The notes below the pieces were generated by a model, which was not told where the DNA came from, ran no database searches, and saw only the letters and a program-made list of their open reading frames with translations. A stretch of 57,667 nt of DNA from Chloroflexota bacterium (GTDB lineage Bacteria; Chloroflexota; Anaerolineae; Aggregatilineales; Phototrophicaceae). Positions within the stretch are counted from its first letter, which is position 1. The number at the start of each line of letters is the position of its first letter. This document shows positions 36,175 through 44,685 of this stretch, piece after piece. The stretch spans positions 1-57,667 of the forward strand of contig JAPPFH010000103.1 of NCBI GenBank assembly GCA_028875185.1, in the 5' to 3' direction. Made by a program: the position numbers and the translations under genes.

Positions 36175-36620
36175 CCAAAGAGGGCGAAGACGCGCTGCGC
36201 CGCGAACTGACCCAACTGCGCGATACCCGCCGTCCGGCGCTGGCGCAAAGACTGAAGGAAGCGGCGGCGCAAGGCGACCTCAAAGAGAATGCGGATTACC
36301 ACGACGCCAAAGAGAAGCTCGGCTTTATTGAAGGGCGCGTACAGCAGATTGAGTCAATCTTGCGGAACGCGATAGTGGTTGACAGCAGCGAAGGCAGCGA
36401 TGAGGTGCGAATCGGCACCACCGTGATCATCCGAGAGGACGGCGAGGACGATGATGAGGAATACCGCATCGTCGGCAGCGCCGAGGCGAACCCACGCGAA
36501 CGTAAAATCTCGGAGAAGAGCCCGATCGGCTCGGCGCTGCTCGGCAAGCGCGCCGGGGAAAAGGTAAAAGTGGAGACACCGGACGGCGTCATCAAGTTCA
36601 GGATAGTCGAGATTCTCTAG
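36150..36620 (+). CDS. greA: Transcription elongation factor GreA
   Basis: A 156-residue GreA. The N-terminal coiled coil carries the tip motif GDLKENADYHDAKEK (acidic residues that reach the RNA polymerase active site). The C-terminal FKBP-like domain ends SPIGSALLGKRAGEKVKVET. It stimulates cleavage of backtracked transcripts and suppresses pausing. The start lies inside the MBL gene (25-base overlap), an uncommon partner. A likely terminator follows at 36669. Confidence 0.95.
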   Translation: MASEETYLTKEGEDALRRELTQLRDTRRPALAQRLKEAAAQGDLKENADYHDAKEKLGFIEGRVQQIESILRNAIVVDSSEGSDEVRIGTTVIIREDGEDDDEEYRIVGSAEANPRERKISEKSPIGSALLGKRAGEKVKVETPDGVIKFRIVEIL

Positions 36621-36668
36621 CCCTGCGGCGGCTTACATCCCCGAGTCTGGTACCTTGCAGCCGCTAGA

Positions 36669-36694
36669 AAGCCTCATCCGGTCGGATGGGGCTT
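36669..36694. terminator. Bidirectional terminator between convergent genes
   Basis: Stem AAGCCTCATCC / GGATGGGGCTT (11 pairs with one G-T) and loop GGTC, between the 3' ends of greA and the minus-strand gene at 36703. On the minus strand the stem is followed by TTTCT; on the plus strand it is followed by aagctttgct. Stem strength is good, U tracts are modest. Confidence 0.55.
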
Positions 36695-36702
36695 AAGCTT
36701 TG

Positions 36703-38085
36703 CTAGGAGTAAGGCATGAAGTTTCCAGTGCCGCCGAAGGGATCTTCCTCTTCATCTTCCGGGCGCTTTGCTGATGGCGAGGCGGCGCCTCCGGCCGGTG
36801 GCGGTGGTGTAGGTGAAGCAGCCTGCGATGGCGGCGAGATTTGCAGATCGGCATATTCATTGAAGGGCGATTGGGCCGGCGTCGGGTAGCCAGCGGCGGG
36901 GAGGGAAGCGCCCTGGCTCTGTTTGTGCCAGACTAGCAATTCGATCTGCAGCGTTTCGATTCCGCTGTTAGGCGTACCGCCGCCGTAGTTGCAGAGCACG
37001 GTTTTGATTTCCGCCTGGATCTGAACTGCGCCGCCGTCGACCAGCAGCCGGGCGCCCTTTTCGGCGGCGATGATATCAGTTGTCGGATCCTTGACGCGGT
37101 TGGCGACGGCTGAGAGCAGCGCTGGATCGCTCAAAGCCGCGGGCGCGGCGAAGACTTTGGTTATGGTCTCCTGGGAGGCCATATCGAAGCCCCAGAATTC
37201 GACCGATTGCAACTCATTGCCAACACGAGTGGCGAGCGATACGCCGCATTCGCCGAGAAACTGATTGCTGTGTTCCGGACCTAATTCAATGGCAAATGAC
37301 TCGTCGTAGTTTTGCCCTTTGACGTAGGTGGATATGGTCTGCAAAACGGGGGCGCCGAACTGCGGATGGAGAGATCCGCTTTTTTCTGTTTCGTCTTCGC
37401 CCCAGGGCGGCGCGGGCTGCGCCTCGCTAAAGGCTTGATATTGCGTCGGCGCAGCCGCGGCTGAGGGCGTCGCTTGCGCCACAGTGGCGGGCGCCGCCGC
37501 GGGATGCTCGCTCGCGGGCTGCTTAGTCGCTTCGCGCCCGGGATATATCGTGCGACCGGCTATCGTCAGGATGGGAATGGCAAGGGCGACAGCGGCCAAA
37601 GCGAGGATGATTTGAAGGGTGCTGAGGACCAAGCCCGGGTCTTGGGGCGCGAGCACGCCGACAAGATTGACGAAGCCGTCAATCTCCGTGAGCGCTTGCA
37701 AGGCGCCGCGCTCAGCCGCCGGGACATTAGTGTTCGCAGCCAAGCTTTCGACAACGTTTTGCGGGTACGGGATTTGCTGCAAGAACAGCAGCGCGTTGCC
37801 AGCGTCATAGTGAATGTCTTGAGAATGCCCGACGGCGACCATGCGCACCCATTGTTGGACCGCTTGCTGGCTCATGTGTCGTGGCGAGGCGCCGGTAAAC
37901 TGGGTCGGTATGATGACGTAGGCGGCAACCATGCCGATGACCATGCCAACGAGAACGAGTAGAACGGTGGCGCGATTGGGGCCGGCTTCGATCAGCTTCT
38001 GAATCCGCGGATTCGAGGCGCTAAAACCGCCGGCTGCAATCGATGACTTTCGCGCGCGGTCCGGTACGTGACCTTGAAGACTCAT
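36703..38085 (-). CDS. Two-TM membrane protein with proline-rich tail, unknown function
   Basis: A 460-residue protein. The ATG at 38085 follows GAAAGGG; a GTG at 38094 is possible. Two hydrophobic segments are visible: ATVLLVLVGMVIGMVAAYVI (about 40-60) and LQIILALAAVALAIPILTIA (about 157-176). Between them lies a compact, probably extracytoplasmic, helical region. A Pro/Ala-rich linker follows, then a soluble domain (about 230-390) with FLGECGVSLATRVG and CNYGGGTPNSGIETLQIELL. The tail is proline-rich and ends with an acidic stretch. I do not recognise the family. It stands between greA and a repeat array. Confidence 0.75.
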   Translation of the reverse strand: MSLQGHVPDRARKSSIAAGGFSASNPRIQKLIEAGPNRATVLLVLVGMVIGMVAAYVIIPTQFTGASPRHMSQQAVQQWVRMVAVGHSQDIHYDAGNALLFLQQIPYPQNVVESLAANTNVPAAERGALQALTEIDGFVNLVGVLAPQDPGLVLSTLQIILALAAVALAIPILTIAGRTIYPGREATKQPASEHPAAAPATVAQATPSAAAAPTQYQAFSEAQPAPPWGEDETEKSGSLHPQFGAPVLQTISTYVKGQNYDESFAIELGPEHSNQFLGECGVSLATRVGNELQSVEFWGFDMASQETITKVFAAPAALSDPALLSAVANRVKDPTTDIIAAEKGARLLVDGGAVQIQAEIKTVLCNYGGGTPNSGIETLQIELLVWHKQSQGASLPAAGYPTPAQSPFNEYADLQISPPSQAASPTPPPPAGGAASPSAKRPEDEEEDPFGGTGNFMPYS

Positions 38086-38315
38086 CAGATACACCCTTTC
38101 GAGTCCTGGGCTCTCGGCGAATCCGAGATACTAGGTCGAGATACAGCGCGGGACGAGGCGCCGCGCGCCGATGTGTTCCAGTATAGTCACAGTTCTGAAT
38201 CGGCGCAAAGCGAGGGACTGTCTAGTTGAGTGGGTATTTATCTTGGGAAGTATGGCGGGTTACGCAAGGAGTGCCGCAACAAGGATTGGCCGATACTGAG
38301 CGGTTGACCCGTACG

Positions 38316-38586
38316 TCTACCCCCGTCCCCCGGCTCTTTTCCCGAGGCATCAGCTGAAGACAGGACAGTTTTGCAGCGGGCAAAAACTTCCCGAATTCCG
38401 CATTTTTTGCGTAATTTAGGGCGACCCAGTGGGTAGCCCCTACAATTTTTGCGCTCTGTCGGGCGACCCAGTGGGTAGCCCCTACAATTTTTGCGCTCTG
38501 TCGGGCGACCCTGTGGGTAGCCCCTACAGTTTTCGCGCTCCGGCGGGCGATTCAGATGGTCGGGGCTACAGTTTGCGTTTCGGCCG
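38316..38586. repeat. Composite repeat with a four-unit 42-bp tandem array
   Basis: A C-rich module (38316-38345) and a GACAGGACAG module (about 38354-38400) lead into four palindromic units starting at 38419, 38461, 38503 and 38545, an exact period of 42 bases. Each unit begins GGGCGACCC and runs through CCCCTACAAT to a GCGCTC linker. The fourth unit is diverged and covers the last 11 codons and stop of topA (38552-38586). The rest of 38095-38315 holds nothing I can name. Confidence 0.8.
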
Positions 38587-40957
38587 GTGATGGCTCTTCC
38601 AGCTTTTTGAGGTCTCTGGGCAGTTGCCATACGGTGTAATCGCAATCGGGGTAGCGGCTGCAGCCGTAGAAGGTCCTGCCTTTGCGGCTGCGCTGGCGGA
38701 CGATTTCGCCGCTTTCAGCCTCGCCGCACTGGGGACAGCGCAATCCCAATCGCTCAAGGTAGCGTTCGGTATGTTTGCATTCCGGATAATTGGAGCAGCC
38801 GATGAATTTGCCGTAGCGCGAATGCTTGATTACCAGATCGCCGTTTTCACATCTGGGGCAGATGCGCCCGACCTTCTCGATGATATTCTGTCGCGGCATC
38901 TTGTCCCGCGCTGTATTGAGGCGCTCGGCGAAGGGGTGGTAGAACTCATCGAGCATCGGTCGCCAGTCGGCTTTGCCTTCGGATACCTGGTCCAGTTGGT
39001 CTTCCATGTTCGCTGTGAAGTCGTAATCCATCTCGACATCGAAGTACTCGGACAGCAGGTCACTGACGATTCGGCCCGTCTTAGTGGGGCTCAGGCGGCG
39101 ATCGGTCTGCGTGACGTAGTCGCGGGTTTGGATGACACTGACTGTGGGGGCGTAGGTGCTTGGGCGGCCGATGCCCTTGTCTTCCAACTGCTTTATGAGC
39201 GTCGCTTCGGTGTATCGCGGCGGCGGCTGGGTGAAATGCTGCTCCGGGAGGATTTTGCGCAGATCAAGGATTTCGCCGGCCTCCAAATCGGGGAAGGTCT
39301 GAACGCGGCCGCCAGCTGCTTCGCGCCGGCGCCGTTCTTCCGCGCTGTAGATCGCCAGATGCCCGGCGAATTTCAACTTGCGGCCGGAAGCGCGGAAGCG
39401 ATAGGGCATATCGTTTGGCGCCCGTCCCGCCTTTACTTCGATGCTGAGCGTGTTGTAGATGGCGGGCGACATTTGGCTGGCGACCAAGCGCTGCCAGATA
39501 AGGGTGTAGAGTTGCAGCTGCGGTCGGCTGAGGAATGATTGCAAGGATTCGGGACTTCGCATGACGCTGGTGGGGCGAATGGCTTCGTGCGCTTCCTGCG
39601 CGCCTTTAGCTCTGGTTTTGTAAACGGGCGGCTTGTTCGGCACGTGATTGGCGCCGTGGCGCTCGCTGATGAAAGCCCGCGCTTCCGCAACGGCTTGCTT
39701 GGATACCTGGACGCTGTCGGTACGCATATAGGTAATCAAGCCCACGGGATTGCCCTGGCCGATGTCGATGCCCTCGTAAAGCTGCTGCGCGAGCTGCATC
39801 GTGCGGCGGGCGCTGAAACGATGGCGGCTGGAGGCGGCTTGCTGCAACGTACTGGTGGTGAAGGGCGGGGCGGGGCGGCTTTGGCTTGTGCCGCGCTTTA
39901 CGGAGTCGACAAGATACTGACTCTGGCGCAGGGTTGCGACATGCGGCTGCACGGTCGCCTCGCTGTCCAGGACCGGTGGCAAGTCGCTCTTGGGGTTGAA
40001 TGTCACATTGGCATCAGCGATTTTCGTCAAGCGGGACGTGAAGTTCGATGCGTCGCCACCGTTGGTTCGCTTGGCCAAATTTGCATCGATCGTCCAATAC
40101 TCGACTGGCGCATGCGCTTCGATTTCTTTTTCGCGCTCGACGACCAGGCGCAGCGCTATGCTTTGAACGCGCCCGGCGGATAGACCTCCGCGCACTTTCG
40201 ACCAGAGCAGTTGCGAGACCTGGTAGCCAACAAGCCGGTCCAGGATGCGCCGAGCCTGTTGGGCATTAACCAGGTCCATATTGATTTGACGCGGTTGGGA
40301 AAAGGCATCGGCGACCGCGCTGTCGGTGATCTCATGGAAGACGACCCGCTTGACGTTCTCAAGCGGTATTTCCGCCTCGTCGATAATGTGCCAGGCAATG
40401 GCTTCGCCTTCGCGATCGGGATCAGTGGCGAGGTAGATTTCGTCGGCGCCGACAGCGGCAGCCTCAAGCTCCTTGAAGACCGCTTTCTTCTCATTTGGAA
40501 CACGGTAACGCGGTTCAAAGTTGTTCTCGACATCGACAGACAGGCGGCTCTTCAAGAGGTCGCGCACGTGACCGACTGAGGACATCACGGTGTAGCCGTC
40601 GCCGAGATAGCCACCGATGCTGCGCGCTTTTGCGGGTGACTCGACGATGACCAGCTTGCCGATGTCTTTGCGCTTGGCTTTGGGTTTCGCGCGCGACTTG
40701 GCTCTGGATTTGGGCTTGGCTGCCCGTTTGGGTTTCGCCTTTTTTCGTTTGGGACGCTCGATCTTCTCCGGTTTGGGGAGGCCTTCGTGGGCGGCGGTCG
40801 CGCCCATACGAAACAATTTGGTTCCACATTCGGCGCATTGTCCGCGAGTACCGGGTACGCCCGTCTTTGTGTACACGGGCACGGCAGCGCCCATATCTCG
40901 TTTAGTTCTGCATTTCACGCAGTAGGCTTGCAAGGCATCGGTATTGCTGTCAGCCAT
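38552..40957 (-). CDS. topA: DNA topoisomerase I with N-terminal zinc ribbon
   Basis: An 801-residue type IA topoisomerase that relaxes negative supercoils. Residues 1-50 form an extra zinc ribbon (YCVKCR at 12-17, CAEC at 41-44). A very basic KRAAKPKSRAKSRAKPKAKR-type linker (about 66-97) follows. The Toprim domain starts KLVIVESPAKA (101) with TDPDREGE (178-185), and the catalytic Tyr410 lies in GLITYMRTDS. Two C-terminal four-cysteine zinc fingers (CPRCENG and CPQCGEA) follow. The final residues and TGA lie in the 42-bp repeat array. It is the last gene of dprA-manC-topA, 29 bases after manC. Confidence 0.94.
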   Translation of the reverse strand: MADSNTDALQAYCVKCRTKRDMGAAVPVYTKTGVPGTRGQCAECGTKLFRMGATAAHEGLPKPEKIERPKRKKAKPKRAAKPKSRAKSRAKPKAKRKDIGKLVIVESPAKARSIGGYLGDGYTVMSSVGHVRDLLKSRLSVDVENNFEPRYRVPNEKKAVFKELEAAAVGADEIYLATDPDREGEAIAWHIIDEAEIPLENVKRVVFHEITDSAVADAFSQPRQINMDLVNAQQARRILDRLVGYQVSQLLWSKVRGGLSAGRVQSIALRLVVEREKEIEAHAPVEYWTIDANLAKRTNGGDASNFTSRLTKIADANVTFNPKSDLPPVLDSEATVQPHVATLRQSQYLVDSVKRGTSQSRPAPPFTTSTLQQAASSRHRFSARRTMQLAQQLYEGIDIGQGNPVGLITYMRTDSVQVSKQAVAEARAFISERHGANHVPNKPPVYKTRAKGAQEAHEAIRPTSVMRSPESLQSFLSRPQLQLYTLIWQRLVASQMSPAIYNTLSIEVKAGRAPNDMPYRFRASGRKLKFAGHLAIYSAEERRRREAAGGRVQTFPDLEAGEILDLRKILPEQHFTQPPPRYTEATLIKQLEDKGIGRPSTYAPTVSVIQTRDYVTQTDRRLSPTKTGRIVSDLLSEYFDVEMDYDFTANMEDQLDQVSEGKADWRPMLDEFYHPFAERLNTARDKMPRQNIIEKVGRICPRCENGDLVIKHSRYGKFIGCSNYPECKHTERYLERLGLRCPQCGEAESGEIVRQRSRKGRTFYGCSRYPDCDYTVWQLPRDLKKLEEPSPAETQTVAPTI

Positions 40958-40986
40958 ATCCCTTCCTCGTGAATGTGTGGATGATG

Positions 40987-42084
40987 TTAGAGATATTCTT
41001 CGTTTCCGTTTTCGCGCAGGTAGTCAACCACCTGCTTGACATCTTGCGTGCGGTCTTTGTGACAGATCAGCAGGGCGTCTTCGGTATCGACAACGACGAT
41101 GTCTTCGACGCCGATAGCCACCGTTAGGCGGTCGCTTAGGACGAGGGTATCTCGCGTATCGAGGATGACGCGGATATCGCTGGCGTCGCCTTTGACGCAA
41201 TTGCCGAAATTGTCTTGGGGCAGGATGTCGTAGAGCGATGTCCAATTGCCGACATCGCTCCAGCCGAAATCATTGGGGATGACGGCGATATTATCGGCTT
41301 TTTCCATGATGGCGAAGTCAATAGAGAGCCTGGGCATCGTCTCCCAGATGTCGTGCAGTTTCGTGGCGTAATCGGGCGCTTCAAAGGCGGATTGCAGATA
41401 TGCGCACATGGCGTATATCGCTGGCTGGTAGCGCTCGAAGTCTTGCATTGCGCGGTCGACGCGCCAGATGAACATGCCGGAGTTCCAACTGTATTGACCT
41501 GATGCGAGAAATTGCGTCGCGCGAACGATATCTGGTTTCTCGGTAAAGCGGTGAGATCTGTAGACCTTGAAGCCATTGACTTCCGCGAGGGCTTTGCCCT
41601 GTTGAATGTAGCCGAAGCCGGTGGCCGGATGGGAAGGCGAAATGCCGAGCGTGACGATCTGGCCCTCTTGCGCCACGTGCCAGGCGGCTTCCAGGACGCG
41701 ACAGAATTTTTCGCGCTGCACGATATGATGATCGGCTGGCAGGATGGCGACCGTCGCATCCGGGTCGCGCTTTTGGATGTAGCATAACGCGAGGGCGAGG
41801 GCGGGGGCGGTGTTTTTGGCATAGGGTTCGATGATGAAGTTTTCGGGTGGAATCTGCCCGACTTCCTTTTTCAGGTCGTTCATGAGTTCACGACCGGTGA
41901 CGATGAATATGCGCTCGGGCGGGAACAGAGTCGCGATGCGTTCCACGCTGGTGCGCGCCATCGAGTGGTCATCAATGAGTGGCAGCATTTGCTTGGGCAT
42001 ACGGGCGCGGCTCATGGGCCAGAGCCTTGTTCCATGCCCGCCCGCGGCGATCAGGGCGTAATAGTGCTCCATTGCGTCAGCCAT
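40987..42084 (-). CDS. manC: Mannose-1-phosphate guanylyltransferase
   Basis: A 365-residue nucleotidyltransferase that makes GDP-mannose from mannose-1-phosphate and GTP. The signature is ALIAAGGHGTRLWPMSRARM with PKQ following. FIIEPYAKNTAPA, ILPADHH, FTEKP and NDFGWSDVGNW are family motifs. There is no fused phosphomannose isomerase domain (the typical long form is about 470 residues). The start overlaps the dprA stop by one base (TAATG). It would supply GDP-mannose to glycosyltransferases such as those at 3-6.6 kb. Confidence 0.92.
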   Translation of the reverse strand: MADAMEHYYALIAAGGHGTRLWPMSRARMPKQMLPLIDDHSMARTSVERIATLFPPERIFIVTGRELMNDLKKEVGQIPPENFIIEPYAKNTAPALALALCYIQKRDPDATVAILPADHHIVQREKFCRVLEAAWHVAQEGQIVTLGISPSHPATGFGYIQQGKALAEVNGFKVYRSHRFTEKPDIVRATQFLASGQYSWNSGMFIWRVDRAMQDFERYQPAIYAMCAYLQSAFEAPDYATKLHDIWETMPRLSIDFAIMEKADNIAVIPNDFGWSDVGNWTSLYDILPQDNFGNCVKGDASDIRVILDTRDTLVLSDRLTVAIGVEDIVVVDTEDALLICHKDRTQDVKQVVDYLRENGNEEYL

Positions 42085-43193
42085 TAGCCTCCAGATTCCA
42101 GCGCACGGCAGTATTGCATAGGTCCGGCGCTATCCGCAAGTCCCTTTAGTTCTAGCATGGTCAAGGTGCTGGTCACGGTGGCGGTGGGCAGACGCGTCTG
42201 TCTGACGATTTCATCGACATGAATTGGATCAGCGCTGAGCTGCCTTAAAATCGCGTCTTCCGTATCGTTGGCGGGCTGCAGGCGCTCCGTTTGAATCTTC
42301 GTCTGCGTTCTGAAGTGGGAGAGATCCAGTTCTTCAAGGATGTCGTCGACTTCGGCGACGAGCTTCGCGCCCTCTTGTATCAGCTGATTGCAGCCGCGGC
42401 CGGAGAGGCTGAATATATTGTGGGGCAGGGCGAAGACATCCCGTCCCTGTTCGAGCGCGTGCGACACGGTATTAAGCGCGCCGCTCCTGGCAGGCGCTTC
42501 CGCGACCAGGACGCCCAGCGACATCCCGCTGATGAGCCGATTGCGCTGCGGAAAGTTTTTCGCCAGCGGCTTCGCGCCGAGCGGCATCTCACTGATGATA
42601 GCGCCATTTGCCGCAATCTCGCTAGCCAGGTCGGTATTTTCGCGCGGGTAAATTTGGTCGATGCCCGTGCCGACAATGGCGAAGGTGCGCCCGCCTACAG
42701 CCAGCGCGCCCCGATGCGCCGCGGCGTCAATGCCTTGCGCCAAGCCGGAGACGATAGCGACGCCTTGGCTCGCTAGCTGCGAAGCCAGTTGATTGGCGGC
42801 GTCCCAACCGTATTTGCTGGCTTTGCGCGTGCCAACGATGGCGAGGCGCTTTTCATCCTCCGGCTGGAGTTGACCGCGCGCGTAGAGCAGCAGGGGGCGG
42901 TCTGATAGTTGGCGGAGCAATGCCGGATAGGCATCGTCGTCAAGCGTGACCAGCGAGGCGCCGGCGCGCTCAACTGCTTCCATTTCAGCTTGAACATTGA
43001 TTGAACGGCGCGCGTGGCAGAATTGGCGCAGCAAGTTTCGCGGCAGATTGAGGCGCATCAGGCTGCTTTCCGGTTCGCGCCACAAGGCTTCCGCCGATTC
43101 AAAGCGCGCCAGCAGCCGTGAGGTCTTGACAACGCCAAAATTGGGGACGAGGTGCAGCCCCAACCAATACTGTTGGTGTGAAGATTCTTGCAT
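42084..43193 (-). CDS. dprA: DNA processing protein DprA
   Basis: A 369-residue DprA/Smf protein that protects incoming single-stranded DNA and loads RecA during transformation. The N-terminal helix-hairpin-helix/SAM-like region (1-75) is followed by the Rossmann fold with LAIVGTRKASKYG, IVSGLAQGIDAAAH and FPQRNRLISGMS. The C-terminal winged helix (about 305-369) is present. It is the first gene of a dprA-manC-topA unit, of which dprA-topA adjacency is common in bacteria. A candidate promoter lies at 43227-43254. Confidence 0.95.
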   Translation of the reverse strand: MQESSHQQYWLGLHLVPNFGVVKTSRLLARFESAEALWREPESSLMRLNLPRNLLRQFCHARRSINVQAEMEAVERAGASLVTLDDDAYPALLRQLSDRPLLLYARGQLQPEDEKRLAIVGTRKASKYGWDAANQLASQLASQGVAIVSGLAQGIDAAAHRGALAVGGRTFAIVGTGIDQIYPRENTDLASEIAANGAIISEMPLGAKPLAKNFPQRNRLISGMSLGVLVAEAPARSGALNTVSHALEQGRDVFALPHNIFSLSGRGCNQLIQEGAKLVAEVDDILEELDLSHFRTQTKIQTERLQPANDTEDAILRQLSADPIHVDEIVRQTRLPTATVTSTLTMLELKGLADSAGPMQYCRALESGG

Positions 43194-43226
43194 AAAGGTC
43201 CGTCAATGAAGGATGAACATCTTCAG

Positions 43227-43254
43227 CATATAACGCTGCGATTTTCTTTGTCAA
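43227..43254 (-). promoter_or_regulatory. Candidate promoter of dprA-manC-topA
   Basis: On the minus strand TTGACA (43249-43254), 16 bases, TATATG (43227-43232), about 34 bases before the dprA ATG. The -35 box is perfect; the -10 box matches four of six. Together with 43255-43426 this gap contains no gene that I can support. Confidence 0.5.
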
Positions 43255-43426
43255 GTGCGCTGGGTGGGCGGGCGGTGTGGGTTTTCTGTTTTGAGAATAT
43301 TGCGCCGGTTGCTTCGCCACAGCCCTCGCGAGTCAAATCATATTACGAAATAATCTGGCAGGTTCAGCGAAAGCGCGACCATAGTGGGCACGGAGATTTG
43401 ATGAGCAACCGGCTCGGTACAGGGCA

Positions 43427-43957
43427 TCAGCGGGGAGGCAGCAGACCTTCCGGCAGCGCCATGTTGATGATGCCGGCTTCAAAGTTTATGCTTTGAATAG
43501 TCTCGTCGTGCGCTGGGACCAGGACCTCGCCATATTCTTCGCCTTCGACGATATAGACATCGTTGGCGCCGGTCTGGAGCACTTCGCTTATACGACCGAT
43601 TTCGATTTGGTCGGCGATGACGCGCAGGCCGATCAGATCAAACAGGTAGTATTGGCCCTCTTCCAAGGGCGCGGCTTGGTCGGCGCTGATCATGACGACT
43701 TTGCCTCGCAGCAGCTCGGCCTCATTGCGATCGCGGCAGCCGGCGAAAGACAGCAGAGCGTAGCTCTTGTTGAAGCGGACGCCGTTCAGGGCGCGCCTTG
43801 CTGGCGCCGCATCGTCAGGCGCATCCGCCAGGTAAACATGGTCAAGTTGCGGCAGGCGATCCGGCTGCTCGGTGAGCACACGCATTCGGAGTTCGCCGCG
43901 TACGCCATGGGGCCGCAGTATCTCGCCGACAACGAGGTAGTTCGGTCGCCGCGGCAC
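43427..43957 (-). CDS. rimM: 16S rRNA processing protein RimM
   Basis: A 176-residue RimM, needed for maturation of the 30S head. I chose a GTG start at 43957 because the family N-terminus (YLVVGEILRPHGVRGELRMR) follows at once and it lies just after the khpA stop; an ATG at 44017 would overlap khpA by 53 bases. The PRC-barrel domain has GQYYLFDLIGLRV and ends VLVPAHDETIQSINF. It is the last gene of ffh-rpsP-khpA-rimM; trmD and rplS, often next, are absent here. Confidence 0.92.
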   Translation of the reverse strand: MPRRPNYLVVGEILRPHGVRGELRMRVLTEQPDRLPQLDHVYLADAPDDAAPARRALNGVRFNKSYALLSFAGCRDRNEAELLRGKVVMISADQAAPLEEGQYYLFDLIGLRVIADQIEIGRISEVLQTGANDVYIVEGEEYGEVLVPAHDETIQSINFEAGIINMALPEGLLPPR

Positions 43958-43964
43958 GGATATT

Positions 43965-44216
43965 TTATTCGATCTCCAAGATGACGCGCCGACGCCGGTC
44001 CCGTCCGCTTCCGGCATCCGCTGGCGGCATCGCGCGCAGCAGAGCGCGGATCGAATTGGCGACGCGGCCGTTGCGGCCGATGACGCGCCCCATGTCGTCC
44101 GAGGCGACTTTTAGCTCTATCACGACGCTGCGGCCGGTATCCTTGCGATTGACGCTGACCTCTTCCGGCGCGTTGACCAGATTTTCAGCGATGTATTGGA
44201 CCAGATTCTCTTCCAT
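43965..44216 (-). CDS. khpA: KH-domain RNA-binding protein KhpA
   Basis: An 83-residue single-KH protein with the RNA-binding loop in MGRVIGRNGRVANSIRALLR. KhpA proteins bind RNA, often with KhpB, affecting ribosome assembly or cell elongation. Placement between rpsP and rimM is the classical context. The C-terminal extension (GSGRDRRRRVILEIE) is normal for the family. The gap to rpsP is 23 bases. Confidence 0.93.
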   Translation of the reverse strand: MEENLVQYIAENLVNAPEEVSVNRKDTGRSVVIELKVASDDMGRVIGRNGRVANSIRALLRAMPPADAGSGRDRRRRVILEIE

Positions 44217-44239
44217 GGGAGGTTTTCCAACTGGATGGT

Positions 44240-44662
44240 TTAGTTTTCGTTCGCAGCTGCGTTATCGGCGGCAAGACGAGCAGCTTCGCGCGCTTTGATT
44301 TTGCTCTCGCCATCGCCAGGCGCCGGATAATTTGTCCTGGGGCTGGGCAGTTCAGGGCGGTTTTCTTCCGCCTCTCTGACCAGATCATCCATGTCCTCGC
44401 CGGCGCGCAAACGCTGGAAACGCTCCCAAGTGCCGGTGTGCTCGAGCAGGCGGCGAACGGCGTCGCTTGGTTGGGCGCCGACGCTAAGCCAGTAGAGCGC
44501 GCGATCTTCTTCGATGGTTTCAGTCGCGGGGCGGGTGCGCGGGTTGTAGTGGCCTATATTTTCCAGGTATTTGCCGTTGCGCGCCTTGCGCTGGTCGGTG
44601 ACGACCACGCGATAGCTGGGCTGGCGTTTCAAACCTTGACGGCGTAGACGAATGCGAACCAT
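44240..44662 (-). CDS. rpsP: 30S ribosomal protein S16
   Basis: A 140-residue S16, about 50 residues longer than the usual 80-90. The core [20 protein letters not shown] and [12 protein letters not shown] are standard. The extra C-terminal tail (about residues 90-140) is acidic, Ala-rich and probably disordered. It lies 23 bases after the ffh stop in the ffh-rpsP-khpA-rimM operon. Confidence 0.95.
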   Translation of the reverse strand: MVRIRLRRQGLKRQPSYRVVVTDQRKARNGKYLENIGHYNPRTRPATETIEEDRALYWLSVGAQPSDAVRRLLEHTGTWERFQRLRAGEDMDDLVREAEENRPELPSPRTNYPAPGDGESKIKAREAARLAADNAAANEN

Positions 44663-44685
44663 ATGTATTCTCCTGCCCCCTGGGC

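Noticed and set aside
38419-38586. Possible CRISPR array (four evenly spaced palindromic repeats)
   Set aside because: The sequence between palindromes is itself repeated, so there are no unique spacers. The last unit overlaps topA, and no cas gene is present.
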